Below, piece after piece: positions 18,403 through 26,967 of a DNA stretch of 64,000 nt. Where the stretch lies: positions 3,629,001-3,693,000 of the forward strand of contig NZ_CP034766.1 of assembly GCF_004006015.1 (NCBI RefSeq), read 5' to 3'. Position 1 is the first letter of the stretch. Each line of letters begins with the position of its first letter. The notes under the pieces were generated by a model. The model had not been told where the DNA came from and searched no databases. It saw only the letters and a list, made by a program, of their open reading frames with translations. This stretch comes from Rhodococcus sp. X156 (lineage in GTDB: Bacteria; Actinomycetota; Actinomycetes; Mycobacteriales; Mycobacteriaceae). Made by a program: the position numbers and the translations under genes.

Positions 18403-19821
18403 CTAGCCGCGGGCCATGTCCACGAAGCGGGAGTAGTGCAGCTGCGGGGCCACGGTGATGGTGGCCAGCGGGCCGTTGCGGTGCTTGCCCAGGATCAGGT
18501 CGGCCTCGCCCGCCCGCGGGTCGTCGCGCTCGAAGGCGTCCGGGCGGTAGATCAGGATGACCATGTCCGCGTCCTGCTCCAGCGAGCCGGACTCGCGCAG
18601 GTCGGAGACCATCGGCTTCTTGTCGGTGCGCTGCTCGGGACCACGGTTCAGCTGGGAGATGGCCACCACGGGCACCTCGAGCTCCTTGGCCAGCAGCTTG
18701 AGGTGGCGGGAGAACTCACTGACCTCCTGCTGGCGGGACTCCACCTTCTTGCCCGAGCTCATCAGCTGCAGGTAGTCCACGATCACCAGCTTGAGGCCGT
18801 GGCGCTGCTTCAGCCGCCGCGCCTTGGCGCGGATCTCCATCATGGTGAGGTTGGGTGAGTCGTCGATGAACAGCGGCGCCTCGCTGATCTCGCCCATCCG
18901 GCGGGCCAGCCGGGTCCAGTCGCTGTCGGTCATCTTGCCCGAGCGCATGTCGCCCAGCTTGATCTGCGCCTCGGCGGAGAGCAGCCGCATCACGATCTCG
19001 GTGCGGCTCATCTCCAGGCTGAAGATGACGCTGGGCATGCCGTGCTTGATGGAGCACGAGCGCACCCAGTCCAGGCCGAGCGTGGACTTTCCGACACCGG
19101 GGCGGGCGGCCACGATGATCATCTGCCCCGGGTGCAGGCCGTTGGTGATGGCGTCGAACTCGGTGAACCCGGTGGGCACGCCGTTGGACATCCCGCCCCG
19201 GCTGGCGATGGCGTCGATCTCGTCCATCGTCGGCTGCAGCAGCTCCTCCAGCGGGACGAAGTCCTCGCTGGTGTTGCGCTCGGTGACGGAGTAGACCTCG
19301 GCCTGGGCGCGGTCGACGACCTCGGCCACGTCCTGGCCGTCAGCGCCCGCGTAGCCGTACTGCACGATGCGCGTGCCCGCCTGCACCAGCCGGCGCAGGA
19401 TCGCCTTCTCGGCCACGATGGCGGCGTAGAAGCCGGCGTTGGCCGCGGTGGGGACGGTGGCGATGAGGGTGTGCAGGTACGGGGCCCCGCCCACCCGGCG
19501 CAGCTCGTTGCGGCGCTCCAGCTCGGCCGAGACGGTCACGGCGTCGGCCGGCTCACCCCGGGAGTACAGGTCCAGGATGCAGTCGTACACGGACTGGTGG
19601 GCCGGCCGGTAGAAGTCCTCCGGGGTGAGCACCTCCAGCACGTCGGCGATGGCGTCCTTGCTCAGCAGCATGCCGCCGAGCACCGACTGCTCGGCCGCCA
19701 TGTCCTGGGGCGGCTGCCGACCGAAGTCCTCCGACGGCGTCGACTCCTGTGGCGCCGAGGACAGCGACCGTCCTCGATCATCAACCAGCGCCACGGGCAC
19801 CTCACCTGACCTTCTGCTCAT
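18403..19821 (-). CDS. dnaB: Replicative DNA helicase
   Basis: 472 residues, the normal length, with no intein. The N-terminal DnaB domain (from QDMAAEQSVLGGMLLS) interacts with DnaG. The RecA-like domain has Walker A AARPGVGKSTLGLDW, GMPSVIFSLEMS, LKLVIVDYLQLM and the DnaB-type SDLRESGSLEQDADMVILIYR. It unwinds DNA at the replication fork. It ends 14 bp from the convergent GntR gene and follows the ribosomal-protein genes in the same order as in mycobacteria. Confidence 0.97.
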   Translation of the reverse strand: MSRRSGEVPVALVDDRGRSLSSAPQESTPSEDFGRQPPQDMAAEQSVLGGMLLSKDAIADVLEVLTPEDFYRPAHQSVYDCILDLYSRGEPADAVTVSAELERRNELRRVGGAPYLHTLIATVPTAANAGFYAAIVAEKAILRRLVQAGTRIVQYGYAGADGQDVAEVVDRAQAEVYSVTERNTSEDFVPLEELLQPTMDEIDAIASRGGMSNGVPTGFTEFDAITNGLHPGQMIIVAARPGVGKSTLGLDWVRSCSIKHGMPSVIFSLEMSRTEIVMRLLSAEAQIKLGDMRSGKMTDSDWTRLARRMGEISEAPLFIDDSPNLTMMEIRAKARRLKQRHGLKLVIVDYLQLMSSGKKVESRQQEVSEFSRHLKLLAKELEVPVVAISQLNRGPEQRTDKKPMVSDLRESGSLEQDADMVILIYRPDAFERDDPRAGEADLILGKHRNGPLATITVAPQLHYSRFVDMARG

Positions 19822-19984
19822 GAGCTCAGCCCTGCGAGCTTCCGCAGGGATTCCTACCGCGACGCACCGTCAGGAACGTCGCCTTCACGCCGGCGCCACC
19901 GCGCTGGGCGGTGCACACCGTGGCGGTGACGTGCAGACGTTAGGAGCCTGAAGACACAACATCAATCGACCCTGTGCACGCACC

Positions 19985-20197
19985 TGTGGACAAGTTGGGG
20001 ACGGGCGGGCGCGTTGGTGTGCACCCCCTGGGGACAACCTGTGGACAGACAAGAAAGTTCTCACCCAACCCGCAGGTCAGCGCCGTTTTCAGCCTGTTGG
20101 CAGATGTGGATTACTTCTGGGCACGGCGTGTCGTGGGGGTTGACAGGTCGGGCGTGTCGACTCCCGGAAACGGTCCGGCACGGCAAAGTTACCCACA
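19985..20197. other. Cluster of DnaA-box-like sites between dnaB and rplI
   Basis: This 514-bp gap (19822-20335) holds no gene. Four nine-base sites resemble the actinobacterial DnaA box TTGTCCACA/TTATCCACA: TTGTCCACA exact on the minus strand (19985-19993), CTGTCCACA (20040-20048), TAATCCACA (20105-20113) and TTACCCACA on the plus strand (20189-20197). The last three differ by one base. This could regulate dnaB or bind DnaA as a titration site. Confidence 0.5.
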
Positions 20198-20283
20198 GGC
20201 ACGCCTGACCAGGCCATCTGCACACGGTGATCAAGTTTCACGCTGCGCTAACTGCCGTCGGGCCCGAGCACCGCCCCCAACGC

Positions 20284-20321
20284 GCGCAGAGCCCCCAGGC
20301 GAGCAATCGCCTGGGGGCTCT
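20284..20321 (-). terminator. Terminator of the rpsF-ssb-rpsR-rplI operon
   Basis: A perfect 17-bp inverted repeat (20284-20300 and 20305-20321) around a GCAA loop lies 14 bp past the rplI stop codon. No long T run follows, as is common in actinobacteria. Confidence 0.85.
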
Positions 20322-20335
20322 GCAGAGCGGGTGGA

Positions 20336-20791
20336 TCAGCTGGCGACAGTGACCTCGAGGACGAGCTCAGCCGTCACCTCGGGGTGCAGGTGCACCTTCA
20401 CGCTGTGCTTGCCCGCGGTCTTGATGTGCGACGCGGGGAGCTCGATCGTGCGCTTGTCCAGCGTGGGACCACCGGCGGCCTTGACGGCACCGGCGACGTC
20501 GCCGGCACTGACCGAGCCGAACAGCTTGCCCTTGGTGCCGGCACGCACCGGCAGGGTGACCGAGTCCAGGCCCGCGATCGCGGCCTTGACCTCGTTGGCG
20601 TGGTCCAGGCCGCGAATGGCCCGGGCCTCCTGGGAGCGGCGGATGCTCTCGACCTGCTTCTCGGCACCCCGGGTGGCCTTGATGGCCAGTCCGCGGGGCA
20701 TCAGGAAGTTGCGGCCGTAGCCGTCCTTGACCTCGACGGTGTCGCCGGGGGCACCGAGGTTGGGAACGTCAGCGGTGAGAATGAGCTTCAT
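20336..20791 (-). CDS. rplI: 50S ribosomal protein L9
   Basis: 151 residues, normal length. The N-terminal RNA-binding domain reads [19 protein letters not shown] and [16 protein letters not shown], followed by the long central helix and the C-terminal domain ending in [13 protein letters not shown]. It is the last gene of the rpsF operon, followed directly by the terminator hairpin. Confidence 0.97.
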   Translation of the reverse strand: MKLILTADVPNLGAPGDTVEVKDGYGRNFLMPRGLAIKATRGAEKQVESIRRSQEARAIRGLDHANEVKAAIAGLDSVTLPVRAGTKGKLFGSVSAGDVAGAVKAAGGPTLDKRTIELPASHIKTAGKHSVKVHLHPEVTAELVLEVTVAS

Positions 20792-20805
20792 CGTTGTTCC
20801 CCCTC

Positions 20806-21042
20806 TCAGCGTGCGGTGGACGTGTAGGGCAGCAGCGCTACCTCACGGGCGTTCTTGACGGCCACGGCAACGTCCCGCTGGTGCTGGGTGCAGTTGCCGG
20901 TGACCCGACGCGCGCGGATCTTCCCGCGGTCGCTGATGTACTTGCGCAGCAGCGTCGTGTCCTTGTAGTCGATGTGAGCGGTGCGCTCCTTGCAGAAGGT
21001 GCACACCTTCTTCTTCACCTTGCGAACTGGCGCCTTGGCCAT
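20806..21042 (-). CDS. rpsR: 30S ribosomal protein S18 (zinc-type)
   Basis: 78 residues. The CTFCKE pair and the later GNCTQHQ give the Cys/His set of the zinc-binding form of S18, and [11 protein letters not shown] is the RNA-binding stretch. Actinobacteria usually also carry a zinc-free copy elsewhere. It pairs with S6 on 16S rRNA and is placed between ssb and rplI. Confidence 0.96.
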   Translation of the reverse strand: MAKAPVRKVKKKVCTFCKERTAHIDYKDTTLLRKYISDRGKIRARRVTGNCTQHQRDVAVAVKNAREVALLPYTSTAR

Positions 21043-21109
21043 GGATCTTCTCCGGTCTCTATCTCAAACCTGGGACCCCGCACGCGGCGGGGTAATTCCT
21101 GCGTGTCGA

Positions 21110-21643
21110 TCAGAAGGGAGGCTCGTCGTCCGAGCCGCCGCGCGCGCCACCGAAACCGCCGCCGCCGCCCACGGACGAGCCCGTCTGCGGGGCGGAGCCC
21201 CACGGGTCGTCGTTGGCTGCGCCGCCGCCTCCGCCGGACGGTGCGGAGCTGAATCCGCCGCCGCCTCCGCCGCCACCCCGGCTGACCTTGTTGACCTTGG
21301 CCGTCGCGTACTTCAGCGACGGGCCGACCTCGTCGACCTCGAGCTCCACGACGGTCCGCTTCTCACCCTCGCGCGTCTCGAACGACCGCTGGCGCAGCCG
21401 TCCGGAGACGATGACCCGGGAACCGCGCGTCAGTGACTCAGCGACGTTCTCCGCAGCCTGACGCCAGATGTTGCAGCGCATGAACAGTGCGTCCATGTCT
21501 TCCCACTGGTTGGTCTGTGCGTTGAACTTGCGGGGGGTGGACGCCACCGTGAAGGTGGCGACCGCCGCACCTGAGGGAGTGAAGCGCAGCTCGGGGTCGG
21601 CGGTGAGATTGCCGACGATCGTCAAGTTGGTCTCGCCTGCCAT
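21110..21643 (-). CDS. ssb: Single-stranded DNA-binding protein
   Basis: 177 residues from the ATG at 21643. The OB-fold domain reads [36 protein letters not shown] and [20 protein letters not shown]. Then follows a Gly-rich linker from residue 125 on and the acidic C-terminal tip SDDEPPF, which binds partner proteins. It is between rpsF and rpsR, the conserved order. Confidence 0.97.
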   Translation of the reverse strand: MAGETNLTIVGNLTADPELRFTPSGAAVATFTVASTPRKFNAQTNQWEDMDALFMRCNIWRQAAENVAESLTRGSRVIVSGRLRQRSFETREGEKRTVVELEVDEVGPSLKYATAKVNKVSRGGGGGGGGFSSAPSGGGGGAANDDPWGSAPQTGSSVGGGGGFGGARGGSDDEPPF

Positions 21644-21690
21644 GGGTCCTCCTGGAGTCGTGGGAGTGGCACAAGCGCTGAGCGGGAGGC

Positions 21691-22014
21691 TCAGCTCTCG
21701 GTGCGCACTGCCTTCGGTCGAACCTTCTTGGGCTCGTTCCGCAGCACCTTGGTACGGAGCACCGACTCGTTCAGGGTGAGCTGACGGTCCAGCTCGGTGA
21801 CGGTGGCCGGCTCGGCGGCAATGTCGACGACGGCGTAGATGCCCTCGGCGTGCTTGAGGATCTCGTAGGCGAGCCTGCGCTTGCCCCAGACCTCCACCTT
21901 CTCGACCGAGCCGCCGTCCTTGCGAACAACGTTGAGGAATGTATCCAGGGACGGAGCGACTGTGCGCTCGTCCAGGTTCGGGTCGAGAATGACCATGAGC
22001 TCGTAATGACGCAT
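21691..22014 (-). CDS. rpsF: 30S ribosomal protein S6
   Basis: 107 residues. [19 protein letters not shown] and [20 protein letters not shown] are the S6 signatures. It is the first gene of the operon. The leader upstream of its ATG holds AGGAGG and a small CCGCGG-cggtt-CCGCGG hairpin at 22051-22067 that could be a control element. Confidence 0.96.
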   Translation of the reverse strand: MRHYELMVILDPNLDERTVAPSLDTFLNVVRKDGGSVEKVEVWGKRRLAYEILKHAEGIYAVVDIAAEPATVTELDRQLTLNESVLRTKVLRNEPKKVRPKAVRTES

Positions 22015-22104
22015 AGGACCTCTGCACCTCCTGTGGACTAGTGAATTCGGCCGCGGCGGTTCCGCGGCAGGAGGGTCGTTGCGTCAGCAACCGAGCAAGG
22101 GTAG

Positions 22105-22150
22105 CAAACAGCCCCCTGACCAGCGAAATCGCTGGGTAGGGGGCTGTTTG
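22105..22150 (-). terminator. Terminator of the secreted-protein gene
   Basis: A long hairpin: CAAACAGCCCCCT (22105-22117) pairs with 22138-22150, and inside it CCAGCG pairs with CGCTGG around an AAAT loop. It begins 16 bp past the stop of the upstream minus-strand gene and separates it from rpsF. Confidence 0.8.
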
Positions 22151-22165
22151 GCTGGAGCGGGTGTC

Positions 22166-23164
22166 TCAGGCGGGCAGCGGAGCGGTGCGTCGCAGCACCC
22201 AGGTGCGCACCACGGCGGCCGTGGTCAGGGAGAGCAGCAGGGCCGCGACGACGGCTTCTGCGGGGACCTTGGTGGAGGCCGCGGGGACGGTGGGCATCGC
22301 CGTGACGACGCTGGCCGAGGAGGCGGGCTGCACCGCAGGGGGCTGGGCCTGGCTGGTGGCCGCACCGGCCCCGGGGCGGAGCAGGTCGGTCTGCGGGGCC
22401 AGGCCCGGGGCCTGCGCCGCACCGGGCACGCCCAGGCTGGGCAGCGCGGGCAGCCCGTAGCCGCTGAGGGACTTGGGCGGCAGGGTCGGGGCGACACCGA
22501 CGGTGTACCCGGCGCCGCCCGAGGGCACGGCCGTCAGGTCGTTGTAGGTGTAGCGGGGCACCCGGCCGTAGCTGCTCTGCCCCGCCGGTGCGGCGGTGGA
22601 GGCGGAGCCGGCCGTCTGGGTGGTGTTCGGTGCGACGCCGGCGCCAGGGGCCACCGCGCCGGGGACCGGGCCGGCAGCGGCGGGAGCGGCGGCGACCGCG
22701 GCGGCGCTGGGGACGGCCTCAGGGGTCTGCACCGGCCCCGGCGGGACCACGGTGAGGGTGCAGGCGCTGCTGATCGCGTCGCGCAGCGGCTGGACCGCGG
22801 GCGGCGGGATCGCCGGGATCGCGACGACCAGTGCGTCGGCGATCTGCGCGCCGGTGACCGGGGCGCGGTCGGCGGAGACGACGAAGGGCGGCAGCGACAG
22901 CGACTTCAGCGCCGGGGTGAGCGCGTCCACCAGGGCCGGACCCACCAGCGGGATGGTGCTGAGGCCCTGCATCTGGGGCGCGAGCAGCGTCTTGGCGCTG
23001 ACCACCAGCCGGTCGCCGGGGTTGGCCTGCACCGGCACGGTGCAGCTCTCCACCGCGACGTCGGCGGGAGCGGCCGCGGCGGTGCCTGCGCCCAGCACGG
23101 ACAGTCCCGTGGCGCACACCCCCACGAGTCCGGTGACCGCTGCTGCCCTGGAAAGTCCCCGCAT
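22166..23164 (-). CDS. Exported Pro/Ala-rich protein with C-terminal membrane anchor
   Basis: 332 residues from the ATG at 23164, with GAGGAG upstream. A signal peptide covers residues 1-32 (AAAVTGLVGVCATGLSVLG, then TAAAAPADV). A folded-looking region follows to about residue 140 with two cysteines, then a long low-complexity Ala/Pro/Gly linker, and finally a membrane segment (VVAALLLSLTTAAVV) with RTWVLRR at the end. I recognise no family. It is probably surface-exposed, anchored through the C-terminus. It lies between rpsF and the divergent nfo gene, a place where mycobacteria have other genes. Confidence 0.7.
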   Translation of the reverse strand: MRGLSRAAAVTGLVGVCATGLSVLGAGTAAAAPADVAVESCTVPVQANPGDRLVVSAKTLLAPQMQGLSTIPLVGPALVDALTPALKSLSLPPFVVSADRAPVTGAQIADALVVAIPAIPPPAVQPLRDAISSACTLTVVPPGPVQTPEAVPSAAAVAAAPAAAGPVPGAVAPGAGVAPNTTQTAGSASTAAPAGQSSYGRVPRYTYNDLTAVPSGGAGYTVGVAPTLPPKSLSGYGLPALPSLGVPGAAQAPGLAPQTDLLRPGAGAATSQAQPPAVQPASSASVVTAMPTVPAASTKVPAEAVVAALLLSLTTAAVVRTWVLRRTAPLPA

Positions 23165-23347
23165 GCCGTGCTCCTCACGTCCCGCGTGCGCTGCGCCCGG
23201 TACGGCACCACGCCCGACGGTGCGGCGTCCCCGTGACCGGAGCACCGCACCCACATGGGCAACTGTAGGTGACCCACCGCACAGCTGCTGTCGTGAGTCT
23301 AACGACCGGGTGCCGGGCCGGTGACGGTCGTTGGCGGACAGGGACCC

Positions 23348-23353
23348 TACGCT
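23348..23353 (+). promoter_or_regulatory. -10 element of nfo, leaderless
   Basis: TACGCT lies 6 nt before the ATG at 23360. Confidence 0.55.
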
Positions 23354-23359
23354 GGGGCG

Positions 23360-24130
23360 ATGCGCATAGGTGCTCACGTCCGCAACGACAGCGACCCCAT
23401 CGGTACCGCCACCGAGCTCGGTGCCGAGGTCGTGCAGCTGTTCCTCACCGACCCGCAGAAGTGGCACAAGCCCACGCCGCACCCGCAGGCCGAGGCGCTG
23501 CTGGCCAGCGACGTGCAGGTGGTGGTGCACGCCCCCTACGTCATCAACGTGGCCAGCCTGAACAACCGCATCCGCATCCCCTCCCGCAAGGCGGTGACCC
23601 AGCAGGCCGAGGCCGCTGCGGCCATCGGCGCCTTCGGGCTGGTGGTGCACGGCGGGCACGTCCGTGAGGGCGAGGACCCCGCCGAGGGTTTTGCCAACTG
23701 GCGCAAGATGTTTGAGCGTCAGAACGACGCAGGGGGCTTCGCCGTGCCGGTGCTCATCGAGAACACCGCCGGCGGGGACAACGCCATGGCCCGGCGCTTC
23801 GACGACATCGCCCGGCTCTGGGACGCCGTCGGCGGCCTGGGCGCCGGCTTCGTGCTGGACACCTGCCACGCCTGGGCGGGCGGGGAGGACCTGGTGGACG
23901 CGGTGGACCGGGTGCGGGCCATCACCGGCCGCATCGACCTGGTGCACCTGAACAACTCCCGCGACGAGTTCAACTCCGCCCGCGACCGCCACGCCAACAT
24001 CGCCGCCGGCTCCATCGAGCCGGAGGTGCTCGCCGCGGTCTGCCGCTCCGCACAGGCGCCGGTGGTGCTGGAGACGCCCAGCGCAGGCATGGCCGCCGAC
24101 CTGGAGTACCTGCACAGCGTGCTGGACTGA
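23360..24130 (+). CDS. nfo: Endonuclease IV (AP endonuclease)
   Basis: 256 residues of the xylose-isomerase-like TIM barrel. It begins MRIGAHVRNDSDP and carries the metal ligands in VVVHAPYVINVAS, VVHGGHVREG, VLIENTAGGDN, VLDTCHAWAGG, LVHLNNSRDEF, DRHANIAAG and VLETPS. It cleaves DNA at abasic sites in base-excision repair. The ATG at 23360 is the start of a leaderless transcript. Confidence 0.93.
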   Translation: MRIGAHVRNDSDPIGTATELGAEVVQLFLTDPQKWHKPTPHPQAEALLASDVQVVVHAPYVINVASLNNRIRIPSRKAVTQQAEAAAAIGAFGLVVHGGHVREGEDPAEGFANWRKMFERQNDAGGFAVPVLIENTAGGDNAMARRFDDIARLWDAVGGLGAGFVLDTCHAWAGGEDLVDAVDRVRAITGRIDLVHLNNSRDEFNSARDRHANIAAGSIEPEVLAAVCRSAQAPVVLETPSAGMAADLEYLHSVLD

Positions 24131-24154
24131 GCCCACTGGCGCGGCCGGGCCCGG

Positions 24155-25768
24155 TTAGACCGGGTGCGGCTGGGCCGGGACTGGGCGGGGGTCGGGCGAG
24201 CGGGGGCGCAGCCACTGCGGCAACCACCGCGGGGGCTCGTCCGGCGCGCGGTCGAGCACGCCGCCCACCGGGTCGTCGTCGATGCCGTCGGCGCGCACCA
24301 GGTCCTGCTGCGGTCGGTAGATCTCCCGGACCACCAGCACCACCAGCGCCAGCACGGCCACGTCGCGCAGCACCACGGCCCCGGTGAAGTACTGCTCGGG
24401 CAGGCCCCGGTTGGTGGTGCCCAGGTAGTAGTACATCCGCGGCGCCCACACCAGCGCGTCCAGCGCCATCCAGCCCAGCAGCAGCCGGGTGCGCGGGATG
24501 GCCAGCACCGCCAGCGGCACCAGCCACAGCGAGTACTGCGGGCTCCACACCTTGTTGGTGAGCAGGAAGCCGGCCACCAGCAGGAAGCACAGCTGGGCCA
24601 CCCGCGGCCGCCGCGGCGCGGTGAGCGCCAGCCAGCCCACCCCGGCGCAGACCGCGACGAAGAGCAGCAGGCTGACCGCGTTGAGCACGCTCGGGGACTG
24701 CCCGTGCGCCAGCGGTCCGTCGAAGCCGGCCCAGCCGGTGAAGGAGCGCACCACGTTGTACAGCGAGTCCGGGTCGGCGCCGCGCACGGAGTTCAGCCGG
24801 TAGAACTCCTTCCAGCCCTCCGGGTACAGCAGCGCCACCGGCAGGTTCACCGCCGCCCAGGCGAGCGCGGCCCCGCCCAGGGCGCGCCACCAGTGGCTCT
24901 GCCGCCAGCGGGCCAGGTCACCGCTGCGCAGGCAGAGCAGCAGCAACGGGCCCAGCAGCAGCAGCGGGTACAGCTTGGCCGCCCCGCCCAGGCCGAGCAG
25001 CACGCCGGCCAGCACCGGCCGCCTGCGCGCCCAGGCCAGCAGCCCGGCCGCCGCCGCCGCCGTGGCCAGCGCGTCGAAGTTGGTGAAGGCGTGCACCGCC
25101 ACCAGCGGCGACACCGCCACCAGCGCGGCGTCCCAGATGCGTCGGCGCGCGACGACGGCGGTGGCCCACACCGTCACCAGCCAGGCCAGCGCCAGACCCA
25201 GCGCGACCACGGTGAAGTAGAGGACCACCTCCAGCGCGCCGGGCAGCACGCTCTGCTGGGCCAGCACGTACCAGCTCTTGGCCACCAGCATGGCGCCGTA
25301 CTGGTACATCCCGGTGAGCACCGGGTACTCCATATGGCGAACCTGCTCCTGGTCAGTGCCCGGGTTCTCCACCCACGACTTCTTGTAGGGCAGGGCGCCC
25401 TCGTCGAGGTGCTCGGCGCCGTAGAGCGGGACCGTGTCGGAGTAGCACATCGCGAGGTACTGGCGGCCGTTTCCCCAGTCCAGCTGCAGGGCCGAGGCCG
25501 GGCCGGTCTGCTGCAGGCACGGCGCCTTGGCGAACCAGCCCAGGGCGAGGAACACCACCGCGAGCAGCAGGATGATCCGCAGCGGGGTGAAGAACCGCAC
25601 CCGTCCGACGAGCGCGTGGCGGCCCACCGGCCCCCCGACCAGCTCGCTGGCCTGCGCCACGAGGGGATCGGTGCGCGTGGGCGCCACCCGGTCGACGCCG
25701 AGCCGCAGCCCGCGGGTGTCGTCGGCGAGGCGAGCAGGCGCGACACGTCCGCGGGGGTCACCAGGCAC
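24155..25768 (-). CDS. GT87-type polyprenol-dependent mannosyltransferase-like membrane protein (Rv0051-like)
   Basis: 537 residues from the GTG at 25768. It has about ten membrane segments. Before the first one is an N-terminal cytoplasmic region with [19 protein letters not shown], as in mycobacterial Rv0051 proteins. The first outside loop has [19 protein letters not shown], with the acidic residues typical of GT-C enzymes. It may add mannose or another sugar to an envelope lipid. Its place next to nfo, ponA and rpsF reproduces the mycobacterial order apart from the inserted genes. The donor and acceptor are unknown. Confidence 0.8.
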   Translation of the reverse strand: MPGDPRGRVAPARLADDTRGLRLGVDRVAPTRTDPLVAQASELVGGPVGRHALVGRVRFFTPLRIILLLAVVFLALGWFAKAPCLQQTGPASALQLDWGNGRQYLAMCYSDTVPLYGAEHLDEGALPYKKSWVENPGTDQEQVRHMEYPVLTGMYQYGAMLVAKSWYVLAQQSVLPGALEVVLYFTVVALGLALAWLVTVWATAVVARRRIWDAALVAVSPLVAVHAFTNFDALATAAAAAGLLAWARRRPVLAGVLLGLGGAAKLYPLLLLGPLLLLCLRSGDLARWRQSHWWRALGGAALAWAAVNLPVALLYPEGWKEFYRLNSVRGADPDSLYNVVRSFTGWAGFDGPLAHGQSPSVLNAVSLLLFVAVCAGVGWLALTAPRRPRVAQLCFLLVAGFLLTNKVWSPQYSLWLVPLAVLAIPRTRLLLGWMALDALVWAPRMYYYLGTTNRGLPEQYFTGAVVLRDVAVLALVVLVVREIYRPQQDLVRADGIDDDPVGGVLDRAPDEPPRWLPQWLRPRSPDPRPVPAQPHPV

Positions 25769-25775
25769 GGACCCG

Positions 25776-25781
25776 ACCCTA
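25776..25781 (-). promoter_or_regulatory. -10 element of the GT87 gene, leaderless
   Basis: Read on the minus strand, TAGGGT ends 7 nt before the GTG at 25768. It supports that start over the longer frame. Confidence 0.55.
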
Positions 25782-25962
25782 CGCAGCCGGTCGCGACCGG
25801 CGGCCGCCGGTGACGGCTCGCGGCAAACACTCACGTTCTGTACTTAATGGACTACTAGGCGTAAGACTCTCCAGGAGTCGACTCGCGCTCCGCCGCACCC
25901 GAAGTCACACTGCGAGGCGCCGGTCACTGGCTCTCCGCCGCACCGAACGATCGAAGGACCAC

Positions 25963-26853
25963 ATGAACATTCGCCGCCTCGCGGGAGCCCTGGCTGTCGC
26001 CCTGGCTGCCGCCGCCACCTCCCAGGCCGCCGCAACCGCAGCCCCGCAACCCACCACCTACCTGCTCTCCCTCGGCGACTCGCTGTCGGTGGGCTACCAG
26101 CCGGCGCACGACGGCCAGCCCGCGGGCGACACCGAGGAGGGCTACGCCGACAAGCTGTACGCCCAGCTGAAGGTCACCGAGCCCACCCTGGAGCTGGTCA
26201 AGCTCGGCTGTACCGGCGAGACCACGACCACCATGATCGAGGGCGGCCGCTGCACCTACGACGGTGCCGTCTCCCAGCTGGAGGCAGCCAAGACCTTCCT
26301 GCGCAACCACCCGGGTCAGGTCCGCTACATCACCAACGACATCGGCGCCAACGACGTCCAGAAGTGCGCGCAGGGCGGCTCCATCGACATCCGCTGCGCC
26401 GTGGACGGCCTCGGGACGATCAGCAAGAACCTGCCCCGCATCGTCCTGGACCTCAACGTCGCGGCCGTGACCTCCCACCCGGTCTTCGTGGGCATGAACT
26501 ACTACAACCCGTTCCTGGCGTCCTACCTCGACGGGGGCAGCGGCGTCTTCACCGCTGCGCTCACCTCGCTGTTCTCCTACGCGGTGAACTCCGTGCAGGG
26601 TGCGGTCTACAGCGGCTTCGGCGTGCGCGTGGCCGACGTCTCCGCCGCCTTCGACAGCTACCGCTTCCTGGAGGCGCGGGACCTGCCCGGGGTCGGCCCG
26701 GTGCCGCTGCCGGTGTACCAGATCTGCACCCTCACCTACATGTGCACCGACGACCCGGACATCCACGCCAACCCGGCGGGCTACCAGGTGATCGCCGACG
26801 CGTTCGCCGCTCAGCTGCCCCGCACCCAGCCCCAGCCCGCGCTGGTCGGCTAG
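25963..26853 (+). CDS. Secreted SGNH-hydrolase lipase/esterase
   Basis: 296 residues from the ATG at 25963 (GAAGGACC in front). A signal peptide runs to about residue 27 (ALAAAATSQAAATAAP). SGNH blocks are visible: Ser in SLGDSLSVGY, block III in NDIGANDVQK, and the Asp/His pair in DPDIHANPAGY. Six cysteines suggest disulfides. It should hydrolyse ester bonds of lipids outside the cell. It is an insertion between the GT87 and ponA genes of the conserved order. Confidence 0.88.
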   Translation: MNIRRLAGALAVALAAAATSQAAATAAPQPTTYLLSLGDSLSVGYQPAHDGQPAGDTEEGYADKLYAQLKVTEPTLELVKLGCTGETTTTMIEGGRCTYDGAVSQLEAAKTFLRNHPGQVRYITNDIGANDVQKCAQGGSIDIRCAVDGLGTISKNLPRIVLDLNVAAVTSHPVFVGMNYYNPFLASYLDGGSGVFTAALTSLFSYAVNSVQGAVYSGFGVRVADVSAAFDSYRFLEARDLPGVGPVPLPVYQICTLTYMCTDDPDIHANPAGYQVIADAFAAQLPRTQPQPALVG

Positions 26854-26889
26854 CCAGCACCAGCCGCCGGGCGCTGCCCGGCACCCACG

Positions 26890-26929
26890 ACGACGACGGG
26901 ACCAGCCACGTGGCTGGTCCCGTCGTCGT
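26890..26929. terminator. Two-way terminator between lipase and ponA
   Basis: A perfect 20-bp palindrome (centre between 26909 and 26910, core CCACGTGG). It sits 36 bp after the lipase stop and 38 bp from the ponA stop on the other strand. A partial repeat of one arm, CTGGTCCCGTCGTCGT, follows at 26933-26948. Confidence 0.85.
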
Positions 26930-26967
26930 GTGCTGGTCCCGTCGTCGTCGTCTGGTCCGTGGTGCGG

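Noticed and set aside
18403-19821. Intein in dnaB, as found in some mycobacteria
   Set aside because: The helicase motifs are continuous and the length is normal.
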